Positions 18,701-28,414 of a stretch of DNA of 64,000 nt are shown here, one piece after another (the stretch's first letter is position 1; the number at the start of each line of letters is the position of its first letter). Source of the stretch: Bacillus swezeyi (GTDB lineage: Bacteria; Bacillota; Bacilli; Bacillales; Bacillaceae); assembly GCF_001969815.1 (NCBI RefSeq), contig NZ_MRBK01000004.1:186001-250000 (forward strand). Direction: 5' to 3'. The notes under the pieces are model-generated. The model saw only the letters and a program-made list of their open reading frames with translations, was not told where the DNA came from and did not search any database. Made by a program: the position numbers and the translations under genes.

Positions 18701-19450
18701 TTATCTTTTGTTGAAACCTTTTTCTTTCACAAATTCATGCATATACGTTCGCTTCGGCTGCTTCAGGCTTTGGGTGATCTGCTCAGTCCATTTGTCGGCC
18801 CGTTTGCCGTTCGTTCTGTTATGATAATAATTTGAAATGGTTTCATCATATGCGTTCAAATGCTTATGGATATCCGCTTCGTCCACTTGATAAGTATTTT
18901 CATGATAGATATGCTCCAGCGGAAGCCTTGGCTTTTTAGCGGACGGATTGGCCGGATGGCCGACGACAAGACCGAATAGCGGCAGTACATATTCAGGTGT
19001 TTCAAGGATTTCTGAGACCTCGTTCAAAGCGTTGCGGATACCTCCGATATAGCAGATGCCCAGCCCCATCGATTCAGCCGCAATCGACATGTTTTGTGCG
19101 GCAAGCGCGGCATCGATGACACTGACCATAAATGTTTCGGTTCCTTCAAGAGACTCCTTGATGTCTTCCCCTTTTTCCATGGCCATTTTGTGATGCCGGT
19201 AAAGGTCTGCGCAAAACACAAACAAGTGACCGTTTTTTTCGACATATGGCTGATGGCCTGCCAATGCTGCAAGCTCTCGCTTTTTGCTCTGATCGTCAAC
19301 CCCGATAATGGAATAGGCCTGAATATAGCTTGAAGTCGATGCACTTTGGGCGCTTTCCACGAGTAAACGGATCTCTTCCTTTGTTAAGAGCCGTTCTGTA
19401 AAAGACCTGATCGAACGGTGATTTAAAATGGTTTCAATCGTTTTATTCAT
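18701..19450 (-). CDS. nfrA1: FMN-containing NADPH oxidoreductase NfrA1
   Basis: This 249-residue nitro/flavin reductase-family protein reduces FMN, nitro compounds or peroxide-type electron acceptors with NADPH. It starts RSIRSF near residue 14, the FMN-binding region typical of the family, and contains AAESMGLGICYIGGIRN near residue 125. It closely follows B. subtilis NfrA1 (YwcG), including the ending KEKGFNK. The start is the ATG at 19450, with AGGAGG eight bases upstream; a GTG one codon earlier is less well spaced. In B. subtilis it is controlled by sigma-D and Spx. Confidence 0.93.
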   Translation of the reverse strand: MNKTIETILNHRSIRSFTERLLTKEEIRLLVESAQSASTSSYIQAYSIIGVDDQSKKRELAALAGHQPYVEKNGHLFVFCADLYRHHKMAMEKGEDIKESLEGTETFMVSVIDAALAAQNMSIAAESMGLGICYIGGIRNALNEVSEILETPEYVLPLFGLVVGHPANPSAKKPRLPLEHIYHENTYQVDEADIHKHLNAYDETISNYYHNRTNGKRADKWTEQITQSLKQPKRTYMHEFVKEKGFNKR

Positions 19451-19595
19451 CACTTTACCTCCTCATGCTTTTATCATATCCAATATTTATTGATCTCTAA
19501 AGCAAAACGATTTTTCAGCTTGAAAAAGAGTTCATTTTCATATGGTAAAATGATAGAATCATTTTAATATTTTTGAAATCGAAAGGGAGATTGCG

Positions 19596-20771
19596 GTGAA
19601 TTCCTTAATTGAAGAATTAGATGAACGATATCCGGAAATGGTTGAACTCAGGAGGCATTTTCACCAATATCCCGAGCTTTCCCATCAAGAAGTCAACACA
19701 CCGCTGACCATCGCCAAATACTTGGAAAACCTCGGAGTTGAAGTAAGAACGAATGTCGGCGGGCAAGGGGTGGTCGGTTTGATTAAAGGCGGCCTTCCCG
19801 GGAAGACAGTCGCCCTAAGAGCTGACTTTGACGCACTTCCAATACAGGATCAAAAAGACGTTCCCTATCGGTCAACTGTCCCCGGCGTCATGCATGCATG
19901 CGGTCATGACGCACATACTTCGGCTCTCTTGCTCGCAGCAAAAGTGCTGGCAAGACACAAAAAAGAGCTGAAAGGCAATGTCGTATTGATTCATCAGTTT
20001 GGCGAAGAGGTCACACCGGGCGGGGCAAAGCCGATGATTGAGGACGGCTGCCTTGACGGGGCGGACGCCATCTTCGGCACCCACATATGGGCGCCAATGC
20101 CAGTGGGGCAAGCAGGTGTAAAGTCAGGTGCAATGATGGCGGCAGCGGACAAATTCACAATCACGGTCTCAGGCCGGGGCGGCCATGGAGGCGCGCCTCA
20201 TTTAACGACAGACGCTTTAGTAACGGCTGCTTCCGTCGTGAACCATCTTCAACAAATCGTAAGCCGCCGAATAGATCCGACAGATGCAGCAGTCATTTCG
20301 ATCGGAACATTTCATTCCGGCCAGGCTTTTAACATCATCGCTGAAGAAGCCGTAATTGAAGGAACGGTCCGTACGTTTTCCAAACAGGTTCAAGAAACGA
20401 TCATCACCGAGATGGAGCGCGTCATTAAAGGTGTATGTGACAGCAATGGGGCAGCTTTTAAACTGGACTATGAAAAAGGCTATCCCCCTGTTTTCAATCA
20501 TGAAAAAGAGACAGACATCGTTAGAAAATGCGCGAAAAACGTCCTTGGCGAACAATCTGTCATTGAACTTGAGCCAAATATGATCGGTGAAGATTTTTCT
20601 TATTATCTCGAAAAAGTCCCCGGAGCGTTCTTTTTTACCGGAGCGGGAAATCAGGAGGCGGGCGCCGTCTACCCGCATCACCATCCTAAATTTGACATCG
20701 ATGAAAAAGGCATGCTGAACGCGGCGAAGATCCTTGTGTCGGCAGCCCTCGAATTTTTAAATCAACATTAA
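19596..20771 (+). CDS. M20 family metal-dependent amidohydrolase (N-acyl-amino-acid hydrolase-like)
   Basis: This 391-residue di-zinc peptidase-family enzyme probably removes an acyl group from an amino acid or conjugate in the cytoplasm. Metal ligands are visible in HACGHDAH (Cys102 and the following His), FGEEVTPGGA (Glu) and the C-terminal HHHP, and a dimerisation lid lies at about 185-295. It resembles B. subtilis YhaA and other AmhX/hippurate hydrolases. The start is GTG at 19596 after AAAGGGAG. It is not part of the B. subtilis order at this site. The substrate is unknown. Confidence 0.85.
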   Translation: MNSLIEELDERYPEMVELRRHFHQYPELSHQEVNTPLTIAKYLENLGVEVRTNVGGQGVVGLIKGGLPGKTVALRADFDALPIQDQKDVPYRSTVPGVMHACGHDAHTSALLLAAKVLARHKKELKGNVVLIHQFGEEVTPGGAKPMIEDGCLDGADAIFGTHIWAPMPVGQAGVKSGAMMAAADKFTITVSGRGGHGGAPHLTTDALVTAASVVNHLQQIVSRRIDPTDAAVISIGTFHSGQAFNIIAEEAVIEGTVRTFSKQVQETIITEMERVIKGVCDSNGAAFKLDYEKGYPPVFNHEKETDIVRKCAKNVLGEQSVIELEPNMIGEDFSYYLEKVPGAFFFTGAGNQEAGAVYPHHHPKFDIDEKGMLNAAKILVSAALEFLNQH

Positions 20772-20796
20772 AGACAGCCTGACTCGGCTGTCTTTT
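20771..20796. terminator. Bidirectional terminator, M20 hydrolase / rodA-like gene
   Basis: AAGACAGCC / GGCTGTCTT perfect stem with a 6-base loop followed by TTTT; it lies between convergent genes. Confidence 0.88.
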
Positions 20797-20802
20797 CAGC
20801 GT

Positions 20803-21972
20803 TTATTTAAACATATAACCTTGGTATTTGGTTAACTGGCAGCTCGCGTTATAGACGATCGCAAAACCGATAAGGGCGGACAGAACCGAGCTCCCCCCAT
20901 AGCTGATAAACAGCAGAGGAACACCTGTAACAGGCATCAGTCCGATGTTCATCCCAATGTTTTGGAATGTATGGATCACGATCAGCGCGGTATAGCCGAC
21001 GCAAAAGAGCGACGCGAACCTGTTATACGGATGTATTTTGTCGATCAGGACGACAAGCCTGTAGATGAAAAAGAAAAACATGATGACCACAAATGTACAG
21101 CCGATAAAGCCAAAGCTTTCGCCGATGACGGCAAAGATGAAGTCGGTTTGGCCTTCTGGAACATAGACTTTCAAATGGTTAATACCCGTACCGAAAATCT
21201 CTCCAGAACCGATCGCCGTAACGGCTTTTTCCGTTTGATAGGTTTCATTGGCAGTCTGCTGGCTTGAGTCGACCCACGTTATCACCCGGTTGATCTGATA
21301 TTGCTTAATATGCAGCGTCTGCTCCGAAAATTCCGGAAAATTAATCACCAAAAATAAAACGAGCAAAACAAGTGCGACACCTGAGCCTGCAATAATGGAA
21401 ATCAGCTTCCAATTCACACCCGACAAAAAAACCATGACGGCGACAAAGAACATGCAGATTCCCGCCGTCCCCGCATCCTGCATCAAAATCAAGCCGACTG
21501 GAACCGCAGATATCCCGGCGATTTTCAGCAAGAGATGAACATCCTCCTCCATGGAACGGGAACCCTTTGGACTTGCTTTGGAAATCACGGAAGCCAGCAT
21601 CATGATCAAACCGATTTTCATGAATTCCGACGGCTGCAAAGTGATCGTCCCAAATTGAAACCAGCTCTTCGCCCCGTTTTTAATCGGTGCAATGGACTCC
21701 GGACTGAATTTCAAAACGATCAATGATAAGATACCGAATATATATACATAGATGCTGAGCTTTTCAAGCTGCTCCAAATCAAAATAAAGAAAGCAGACAA
21801 TCACTGAAATGCCGAGCATATAAAAAATCAATTGTTTCACTGGATAGCCATTCAAAGCGAATGACGGCTCCGCTGCATACACAGCAACAATGCTGATCAT
21901 AAAAAACGCGCTTAATATAAAAATCAAATCACCCTGATAAAAGGGACTTGTTATATTTTTCTTCTGACCCAT
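20803..21972 (-). CDS. RodA/FtsW/SpoVE (SEDS) family glycosyltransferase, second copy
   Basis: A 389-residue polytopic SEDS protein with about ten transmembrane helices, expected to polymerise peptidoglycan glycan strands from lipid II with a class B PBP partner. The hallmark block [25 protein letters not shown] contains the conserved Asp, and the C-terminal [13 protein letters not shown] is intact. It is very similar throughout to the next gene upstream, including the ends [10 protein letters not shown] and [10 protein letters not shown]. The start is set at the ATG of MGQKKN (21972), matching the paralogue. The pair arose by tandem duplication, and this copy has the fewer conserved neighbours. 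Confidence 0.9.
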   Translation of the reverse strand: MGQKKNITSPFYQGDLIFILSAFFMISIVAVYAAEPSFALNGYPVKQLIFYMLGISVIVCFLYFDLEQLEKLSIYVYIFGILSLIVLKFSPESIAPIKNGAKSWFQFGTITLQPSEFMKIGLIMMLASVISKASPKGSRSMEEDVHLLLKIAGISAVPVGLILMQDAGTAGICMFFVAVMVFLSGVNWKLISIIAGSGVALVLLVLFLVINFPEFSEQTLHIKQYQINRVITWVDSSQQTANETYQTEKAVTAIGSGEIFGTGINHLKVYVPEGQTDFIFAVIGESFGFIGCTFVVIMFFFFIYRLVVLIDKIHPYNRFASLFCVGYTALIVIHTFQNIGMNIGLMPVTGVPLLFISYGGSSVLSALIGFAIVYNASCQLTKYQGYMFK

Positions 21973-22077
21973 TATACCCCGCCTTATTTCTTCATCAAAA
22001 ACACTATCTTTCATTATACATGAACAATGTCGGAGAATGCACGAAAAGGGTTGATTACTTCCCCGGCACTCAATAAA

Positions 22078-22105
22078 ATAACGGCCCTGAATGTTCGGGC
22101 CGTTA
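22078..22105 (-). terminator. Terminator overlapping the rodA stop codon
   Basis: AACGGCCC / GGGCCGTT stem with a 9-base loop; the 5' arm on the minus strand contains the rodA stop codon. It should limit read-through into the second copy, although only a short T-run follows. Confidence 0.65.
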
Positions 22106-23287
22106 TTTAAACATATACCTTTGATATTTTGTTAATTGGCAGCTCGCATTATAGACGATTGCAAAACCGATTAATGTGGCGACAATTGAGCTTCCTCCAT
22201 AGCTGACCAAAAGGAGGGGAACTCCTGTTACAGGCATAATTCCGATGTTCATCCCGATATTTTGAAAGGTATGAATGACAATTAAAGCCGTAAATCCCGC
22301 ACAGAAAAATGAGGCGAATTTGCTAAACGGATGGATGCGATCTATTAAAACGACAAGTCTGTAAATGAAGAAGAAAAACATGATAACGACAAATGCACAG
22401 CCCGCGAACCCGAAGCTTTCACCGATGACGGCAAAAATAAAGTCGGTTTGGGCTTCAGGAACATAGACTTGAAGATCGCTTACACCATTGCCAAACACTT
22501 TTCCGGAACCGATGGCCAATTGCGCCCTTTCAACCTGCATTTTATCATCAGCCGTCTGTTCGCTCGGATTGACCCAGGTCATGACACGGTTAATCTGATA
22601 TTTCTCAATTCCGACCGCACCCGCAACATCCGGGAATCTAATGATGACGTATAAAATCAAAATGGCCGCGGTGAGGCCTGAACCGACTATCAGCGTAATG
22701 AGCTTCCAGTTTACACCTGAAAGGAAAATCATCACAAGAATCACAAACATGACAATGCCCGCCGTACCGGTATCCTGTTCTAAAATGAGCCCTGCGGGCA
22801 CAATAATGATTCCGAAGATTTTCAATAGAAATATCCAGTCTTCTTTAAATGTTCGTTTACCTGTCGGACTGTGTTTTGACATAAAGGATGCCAAGTACAT
22901 GATCAGACCGATCTTCATAAACTCAGAAGGCTGCAATGTAAAGCCGGGAAGCATAAACCAGCTTTTCGCCCCGTTGATCACCGGAGCAAATCGGTAGGAC
23001 CCTATATATGCCGGACTGAGTTTTAAAACAATCAGCATGATGATGCCGAGCAGGTAAAAATAAAAGCTGAGCTTTTCAAGCTGTTCCAAATCAAAATAAA
23101 GAAACAGAATGATGATCAATGCCCCGAGCAAATAGTAAAGGGCCTGCTTCATCGCAAAAGGCTCATTGTATTGGTTAAACTGCTGAGCGGCGTAAACCGC
23201 CACAATGCTGATGGCAAAAAAGACAATAAATACAAAGATCAAATCGCCTTGATAAAAGGGATTTGTTATATTTTTTTTCTGACTCAT
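22103..23287 (-). CDS. rodA: Rod-shape-determining SEDS glycosyltransferase RodA
   Basis: A 394-residue SEDS polymerase for lateral-wall peptidoglycan synthesis, about ten membrane helices. Key elements are [18 protein letters not shown] (catalytic Asp region) and [16 protein letters not shown] near the C-terminus. Length agrees with B. subtilis RodA (YwcF), which also lies between nfrA1 and ywcE. The start is the ATG at 23287 (AAAGGCGGG upstream); the frame extends 29 codons further without a ribosome binding site. It is followed by a close paralogue, so this strain probably has two RodA-type enzymes. Confidence 0.92.
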   Translation of the reverse strand: MSQKKNITNPFYQGDLIFVFIVFFAISIVAVYAAQQFNQYNEPFAMKQALYYLLGALIIILFLYFDLEQLEKLSFYFYLLGIIMLIVLKLSPAYIGSYRFAPVINGAKSWFMLPGFTLQPSEFMKIGLIMYLASFMSKHSPTGKRTFKEDWIFLLKIFGIIIVPAGLILEQDTGTAGIVMFVILVMIFLSGVNWKLITLIVGSGLTAAILILYVIIRFPDVAGAVGIEKYQINRVMTWVNPSEQTADDKMQVERAQLAIGSGKVFGNGVSDLQVYVPEAQTDFIFAVIGESFGFAGCAFVVIMFFFFIYRLVVLIDRIHPFSKFASFFCAGFTALIVIHTFQNIGMNIGIMPVTGVPLLLVSYGGSSIVATLIGFAIVYNASCQLTKYQRYMFK

Positions 23288-23583
23288 TCGAAATCCCGCC
23301 TTTATTTCTGACACGATGAAATGGTATAAGAAGACAGTATCGACTTCCTCACAAATGATATGACGTATAAACAACCAAAATGTTTCGAATTAATCACGCA
23401 CAAAAAAATTCCTTCTCTATTTTAAAGGATTTTTCCAACTATTGTCGAATTGGATAAAGTCATTGATTTTTGATTGATTTGTATTAAAATGAGTAATGTT
23501 GCATAAAATTAAATTTTTGCCGGCATATATGCAAAGACCGGCGAAATTGGTGCATCATCACCAAAGCATAAGGAGTTTTTCAT

Positions 23584-24939
23584 TTGGATAAAGCACTTCA
23601 AAAGCGTAAAAGGCTTGAGCTCATAAAATTTTTGATCCCTTCGCTTATCGGAATTATCCTATTTATGATTCCAGTTAAAATTGAAGGAAATTTAACGATA
23701 CCGATCGCGGTTTTTTCCAATGCGCTGCAGGAGCTGCTTCATCAGCAGCTGCCATTCATCATGATGATGATCGTCGCCGCAACATTTATCTTAACCTTTA
23801 TCACCAAAACATTTCATCCATCTTTCATAAAAAAAAGCGAATTTTTCTATAATCTGATGAATGTATCTTTATTCTGGTATCTCGTTCGCCTGCTCGGAAT
23901 GATTTTCGCAGTGATGACGTATTTTAAGATTGGACCGGAAGCGGTATTTGCCGACAGTACGGGCGGAACGTTATTGTTTGATCTCTTGCCCGTTCTCTTT
24001 TCCGTTTTTTTGTTTGCCGGTCTTTTTCTTCCTTTTCTTTTGAATTTCGGTCTGCTCGAATTATGCGGGGCCTTGATGAAAAAGCTGATGAGGCCCATCT
24101 TTAAGCTTCCTGGGCGGTCTTCGATTGATTGTATGGCTTCATGGCTTGGAGACGGAACGATCGGCGTTCTTCTGACGAGCAAACAATATGAAGAAGGGTT
24201 TTACACGAAGCGCGAAGCCGCGATCATCGGCACGACTTTTTCAGTCGTCTCTATTACTTTTTGCCTCGTCATTATCTCGCAGGTAGGCCTCGGTCATATG
24301 TTTGTTCCGTTTTATTTAACCATCTTGCTGGCCGGAGCCGTCGCGGCCGTGATCAGTCCGCGGATTCCGCCTTTATCAAGAAAGGCTGATACGTATATTA
24401 CAGATAATGGCGATCACGATCAAGAACAGATTCCGGAGGGGTTCACTCCGTTCAAATGGGGCCTCACTCAGGCTGTCGCGAAAGCAAAACAGAATACGGG
24501 CGTTAAAGGGTTTCTGCAGGACGGGGCCAAAAACGTACTCGATATGTGGATGGGCGTCGCTCCTGTCGTCATGGCGCTCGGCACTGCTGCACTGATTGTC
24601 GCCGAGTACACGCCTGTTTTCACATGGCTCGGCATGCCGTTCATTCCGCTGCTTGAACTGCTGCAGGTCCCAGAAGCCGCTGAGGCCTCACAGACGCTCG
24701 TCGTCGGGTTTGCCGACATGTTCCTTCCGTCTGTGCTTGGAAGCGGTATTGAAAGCGAGATGACCAGGTTCATCATCGCCTGCGTATCCGTTACTCAATT
24801 AATCTATATGTCGGAAGTCGGCGGCCTTTTGCTCGGTTCTAAAATTCCGGTGACATTCCTTGATCTGGTCTTGATTTTTATCGTTCGGACATTAATTACA
24901 CTGCCTGTCATCGTAGTGTGTGCTCACTTTATTTTTTAA
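23584..24939 (+). CDS. YjiH family membrane protein with nucleoside-recognition (Gate) domains
   Basis: A 451-residue integral membrane protein with about ten helices and two Gate/nucleoside-recognition-like repeats (GDGTIGVLLTSKQYEEGFYTKREAA near residue 195, GFADMFLPSVLGSGIESEMTRF near 375). It belongs to the YjiH group of uncharacterised transporters. Start TTG at 23584 with AAGGAG eight bases upstream. It is divergent from rodA across a 296-bp spacer and ended by a strong terminator. Not in the B. subtilis order here. Transport is inferred from fold only. Confidence 0.8.
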   Translation: MDKALQKRKRLELIKFLIPSLIGIILFMIPVKIEGNLTIPIAVFSNALQELLHQQLPFIMMMIVAATFILTFITKTFHPSFIKKSEFFYNLMNVSLFWYLVRLLGMIFAVMTYFKIGPEAVFADSTGGTLLFDLLPVLFSVFLFAGLFLPFLLNFGLLELCGALMKKLMRPIFKLPGRSSIDCMASWLGDGTIGVLLTSKQYEEGFYTKREAAIIGTTFSVVSITFCLVIISQVGLGHMFVPFYLTILLAGAVAAVISPRIPPLSRKADTYITDNGDHDQEQIPEGFTPFKWGLTQAVAKAKQNTGVKGFLQDGAKNVLDMWMGVAPVVMALGTAALIVAEYTPVFTWLGMPFIPLLELLQVPEAAEASQTLVVGFADMFLPSVLGSGIESEMTRFIIACVSVTQLIYMSEVGGLLLGSKIPVTFLDLVLIFIVRTLITLPVIVVCAHFIF

Positions 24940-24945
24940 GCATAA

Positions 24946-24979
24946 CAAAAGCCCTTGGTGTCAAATCCAAGGGCTTTTT
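24946..24979. terminator. Bidirectional terminator, yjiH-like / eis-like
   Basis: AAAGCCCTTGG / CCAAGGGCTTTTT perfect 11-bp stem between convergent genes. Confidence 0.95.
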
Positions 24980-24981
24980 AT

Positions 24982-26148
24982 TCAGAAAAAATCATTGATC
25001 CAAGGAGTCTGCGGCCTTATCGTGCTGTCCAGCCTGCTCACTTCCTCTTCACTTCCCGCCAGTCTGCCGGCTTTATAAAAAAACCGGGCAGTTCGGGCGC
25101 CAAGCAGAAATGCCGTGAGCGACTGAATATCGATCATGAGAGGGTTTGCGGCACTTTCTTCATCTGCGGCCTCAACACCATGTCTGCCCACCTTGAGCGT
25201 TAGATTATTCCACTCAGCGATGTCGTCGCTGACTCGAAAAACAAATGGCTCTTCGATATGCCGCCTCAGCGGGTATTGCTCAAGAAAAGAATAGACATCT
25301 GTTATTCTCGCCATCATGTAAGGCTGAATATCCTGCTTGATTTTTGGATCATCAAGGAAAAAATCGATGCCGTCTTGGGGATCGACTGTCATTTCAAGCT
25401 CTTCGATCATCGAGTCATGCTGACAAACAAAGTTCCAAAGCCCTGCTCGTGCTTCATGCCGAATACAGATCAGTTCCTCAATCGTCATTTTCTTGTCTTT
25501 TATTGTGTACAAAATGTACCCGAGCGGAACGCCATTCTTTGCATAGTAAACGGCCGGTATCACCGAGTCTTCTAAAATATTTGTCATCCAATAGTCGGCC
25601 CCTCGCTTTAATAAACCATTATGCCGGCTTCGGAACTGATCATAGAGCATTCCTGCCTCATCCGGCCCTTTAGCTTTCTCAAGCCTGCGTACAAAGCCTT
25701 CCGTTTGTTCAAGAGGTGTGAGCTGCTCACGCTTTATGGAGATCACTTTTTGATAAAATGTTAATTCCCAGCCAAACTTGCGGTAAAAAGAGATTTTAAA
25801 AGGATATAAAAAACTGATGGGCTGCTGATTCTCTCTCATTATGTTTAAGGAAGCCTTTAAAAGCTGCCTGACGGTGCCTTTTCTTCTTTCTTCGGGCCAA
25901 GTCGCAACACCGGCGATTCCTCCCATCTTCATGCTGCAATTTTCAATTTGGACTTCAAACGGAATGATGTTCAGCTTTGAAAGGAGCTTTTCACCTTCTG
26001 TTATGCCAATCACTTCATGCTTTTGATAATGCAGTTTTGCTTTTTCCAGCTCTTCTTCAGAAAGCTTTCTCTGAAAAGCATATTCTGAAAGGCTGATCGC
26101 TCTGAGAATGTCTGCTTCTGCTGTGATCCTGACCAATTTTCGCATCAT
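24982..26148 (-). CDS. Eis-like GNAT acetyltransferase
   Basis: This 388-residue protein has the three-part architecture of the Eis family (COG4552): an N-terminal GNAT domain with the acetyl-CoA loop WPEERRKGTVRQLL near residue 88, a second degenerate GNAT domain, and a C-terminal SCP2-like domain (FLLGARTARFFYKAGRL). Family members acetylate aminoglycosides or other amines, often at several positions. The start may be either of two adjacent ATGs (26148 or 26145). It is monocistronic and shares a terminator with the convergent gene. The substrate is unknown. Confidence 0.85.
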   Translation of the reverse strand: MMRKLVRITAEADILRAISLSEYAFQRKLSEEELEKAKLHYQKHEVIGITEGEKLLSKLNIIPFEVQIENCSMKMGGIAGVATWPEERRKGTVRQLLKASLNIMRENQQPISFLYPFKISFYRKFGWELTFYQKVISIKREQLTPLEQTEGFVRRLEKAKGPDEAGMLYDQFRSRHNGLLKRGADYWMTNILEDSVIPAVYYAKNGVPLGYILYTIKDKKMTIEELICIRHEARAGLWNFVCQHDSMIEELEMTVDPQDGIDFFLDDPKIKQDIQPYMMARITDVYSFLEQYPLRRHIEEPFVFRVSDDIAEWNNLTLKVGRHGVEAADEESAANPLMIDIQSLTAFLLGARTARFFYKAGRLAGSEEEVSRLDSTIRPQTPWINDFF

Positions 26149-26396
26149 CCATCTCCTCAGGAAAATATTTAATGATCACATATTCTCTTTTTTACCCATT
26201 TTTTCCTACTGAATCATCACGAAAATTGAGCAGATAGTTGGAGCGGAAAATGTTTTCCAGGATGTATCATTTTTCGAATAACGTGGTATAATAAATGTAA
26301 CAGAATGTTCACAAAATATTCTTCAATTAGACACAATTTCTGTTTGACTCCGCTACTTTTGACAGCGCTATCATTATCGAAAGGGGCTGAAAACGT

Positions 26397-26657
26397 ATGG
26401 ATATGTTTTTTGCTTACTTGCTGATTGCAAGCGCCACTCCATTATTTTTATGGCTGGACAATAAGAAAGTTGCACTTTCGTCTATACCGCCAATCATTTT
26501 AATGTGGGTATTCTTCTTTTTCTACATGACAAGCAGTCTTTCTCCAACAGGACACTCCCTCATGATCGCAGTCTTCATTCTTAACGTCGTCATTGCCCAT
26601 ATCGCAGCTTTCTTGATTTACGGACTCCCATTGATTAGAAAACACATGAGCCGGTAA
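26397..26657 (+). CDS. ywcE: Holin-like spore protein YwcE
   Basis: This 86-residue protein with three transmembrane helices is the counterpart of B. subtilis YwcE, a holin-like protein needed for proper spore formation and germination and made late in sporulation. The sequence ([36 protein letters not shown]) is close to the B. subtilis protein. ATG at 26397 with AAAGGGG upstream. In B. subtilis ywcE directly follows qoxD; here a 9.6-kb accessory segment separates the two. Confidence 0.92.
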   Translation: MDMFFAYLLIASATPLFLWLDNKKVALSSIPPIILMWVFFFFYMTSSLSPTGHSLMIAVFILNVVIAHIAAFLIYGLPLIRKHMSR

Positions 26658-26680
26658 TGAAAAAAACCAAATGGCATCCT

Positions 26681-26716
26681 CTAAAAAAGGCCGGTTTTAA
26701 AGTCGGCCTTTTTTAG
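26681..26716. terminator. Bidirectional terminator, ywcE / lasso operon
   Basis: CTAAAAAAGGCCG / CGGCCTTTTTTAG perfect 13-bp stem with a 9-base loop. It ends both ywcE and the long minus-strand RiPP operon and marks the left border of the accessory island. Confidence 0.95.
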
Positions 26717-26735
26717 CGTTTTGCTTTCTTTCAGT

Positions 26736-27929
26736 CTATAGATCAAATGATGTCTCTGAATAATGATGGATGAACGTTTTATAGCGTTTGCTGAAATCAA
26801 GGCGCTGGTAAATTTGCGACTTTTCCACAAACCTGCCCTGATCTCTGGCTGGAAAATATACAGATATTCCGCTCCCTCTAGGATGTTCGGGAGATTTCAT
26901 GTTAAATTCGACGGCTCTGCCGACGGTTTTGGCAATCTCTTTTGCTTCTTTTCGGGCGTCGATCTGCAGGCCGATTAACCCTGCCAAATCCGCCAAATCA
27001 ACCATATCCGACTCATCGGCATAATCTTCGGCGGCTAGACGTGCATAGTGGAGTAAGAGTTTTGAATCAGGATTCTTCAAAGCGCGATTCATTTTTACGC
27101 TCAGTTTGTCCAATGCATACATTACGTCTTTTACTTTGTTCAAATGAATCAAAGATTGCTGCAAGTCTTCTGTTTCACCGTTTTCTTTTGACTGCTTGAC
27201 ATACCCTTGCGCTATTTCCCTGGCCAGCTCTTTCGGGCTGATTGCAGGCTGATCATGCACAGCCTGCAATGCCCTTGTGTAGTCCCAGCCATTCTGGTTT
27301 GTATAATCGACAGAAGCCAGCATGTATTTCCCAAAATCTTTTAAAGCATAAGCTGTTTCAATCCCAGCCATCTTGCAATTGTCAAAACCTATTAAATCAA
27401 ACTTTTTATTTGTTTTTGCAAATGCCTGCTTCATCCCCGACTGGAGCTCGCTTATTTTCATTTTCTTATTGCCGAAGTTTTCGTCACCACCATAGCCGTC
27501 AACAGATCCCAACCCATGGCCCCAAAAGATGAGAACATATTTTTTGGCTGGGTATTTTTTGACTCCCCATGTGATGAAGTCCGATAAAGAGCTGGGGCTG
27601 TCCATATTTTGATTCCCGATTTCATCAAGGAGCTTCAGATTTTGATGGTCGACTTTCCACCTTTGATTCGTCGTATGTTTAATGGAAGGATTCGCCCACT
27701 TTTTTGCTCCCCCTGTCTGAAGAACAACATTAATGTTTGAAGATGAACCGGCATCCATCATTTCTTTAATATCATCGCTCGCCATTTGAAAATCGCTTTC
27801 CATATCAGACCCGATCATGTATACAAGAATGGTATAGTCGTCCTTTTTTTTGAATCCGGCTGCGGACGCCGGCTGGAAAAAAGCAAATGATAGAACAGAA
27901 ATTACAATCCATTTCATCCATTTCATCAT
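26736..27929 (-). CDS. Secreted clostripain-family (C11) cysteine protease
   Basis: A 397-residue C11 protease. A signal peptide (MKWIVISVLSFAFFQPASAA, cut near residue 23) sends it out of the cell. The catalytic dyad is His138 (FWGHGLGS) and Cys185 (FDNCKMAG) in the caspase-like fold; C11 enzymes cut after Arg or Lys. It is the last gene of the lasso operon, 14 bp after the GNAT gene and before the shared terminator. The putative lasso core is Lys/Arg-rich, so trimming of the tail, removal of competing peptides or self-protection are possible roles, all inferred. It may also be an unrelated cargo gene. Confidence 0.88.
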   Translation of the reverse strand: MMKWMKWIVISVLSFAFFQPASAAGFKKKDDYTILVYMIGSDMESDFQMASDDIKEMMDAGSSSNINVVLQTGGAKKWANPSIKHTTNQRWKVDHQNLKLLDEIGNQNMDSPSSLSDFITWGVKKYPAKKYVLIFWGHGLGSVDGYGGDENFGNKKMKISELQSGMKQAFAKTNKKFDLIGFDNCKMAGIETAYALKDFGKYMLASVDYTNQNGWDYTRALQAVHDQPAISPKELAREIAQGYVKQSKENGETEDLQQSLIHLNKVKDVMYALDKLSVKMNRALKNPDSKLLLHYARLAAEDYADESDMVDLADLAGLIGLQIDARKEAKEIAKTVGRAVEFNMKSPEHPRGSGISVYFPARDQGRFVEKSQIYQRLDFSKRYKTFIHHYSETSFDL

Positions 27930-27943
27930 TATAATCTCCTTAT

Positions 27944-28399
27944 TTAGTATTCGGTAAAATAAATAAGAGAGTAGTAGCCATCCTCATCAGGCTGATCGCT
28001 TTCAAAAGAATATCCAATGGATTGAAAGCATCTTAAACAAGCATGGTTATCCTCTTCAATTCCGGCAAACCACTTTTTAATCCGGCTCATTTCAGGCAAT
28101 TGCACAGTCCTTTTTATGATCGCTTTACCATATCCTTTTGAACGCAAGAAAGGATCAACCAAAAGAGCAATATTCCCGGTGAAATCTTCCTCCACCTCGA
28201 CCATCACCGCTCCAACAGGTTTTCCGCCTTGCAGAGCAGCCCATACCTGGTAGTTCTCATTTTCTTCGACGAAATCGTACCAATCGTGCAGCGGCATCAT
28301 GCCTTCAAGGCGCTTTTGCACTTCTCCATCTTCAAACCAGGTTTGCAGCCATTCAATATCCTCTTTTTGAAATAAACGGAACTCATCGATTTTATTCAC
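27944..28399 (-). CDS. GNAT N-acetyltransferase in the lasso operon
   Basis: A 151-residue GCN5-related acetyltransferase: acetyl-CoA pyrophosphate loop RSKGYG (residues 86-91), then the motif B strand with GIEEDNHACLRCFQSIGYSF. It starts 15 bp after the second ABC gene and ends 14 bp before the C11 protease gene, so it is part of the same transcript. Acetyltransferases in lasso clusters are known from albusnodin, where the peptide is acetylated on lysine. The five lysines of the candidate core make a similar role plausible; self-resistance is the alternative. The substrate is inferred only. Confidence 0.85.
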   Translation of the reverse strand: MNKIDEFRLFQKEDIEWLQTWFEDGEVQKRLEGMMPLHDWYDFVEENENYQVWAALQGGKPVGAVMVEVEEDFTGNIALLVDPFLRSKGYGKAIIKRTVQLPEMSRIKKWFAGIEEDNHACLRCFQSIGYSFESDQPDEDGYYSLIYFTEY

Positions 28400-28414
28400 G
28401 GCTATTCTCCTTTA

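Noticed and set aside
22079-22102. A regulatory RNA between the two rodA genes
   Set aside because: The GC-rich hairpin is simply a terminator at the end of rodA.
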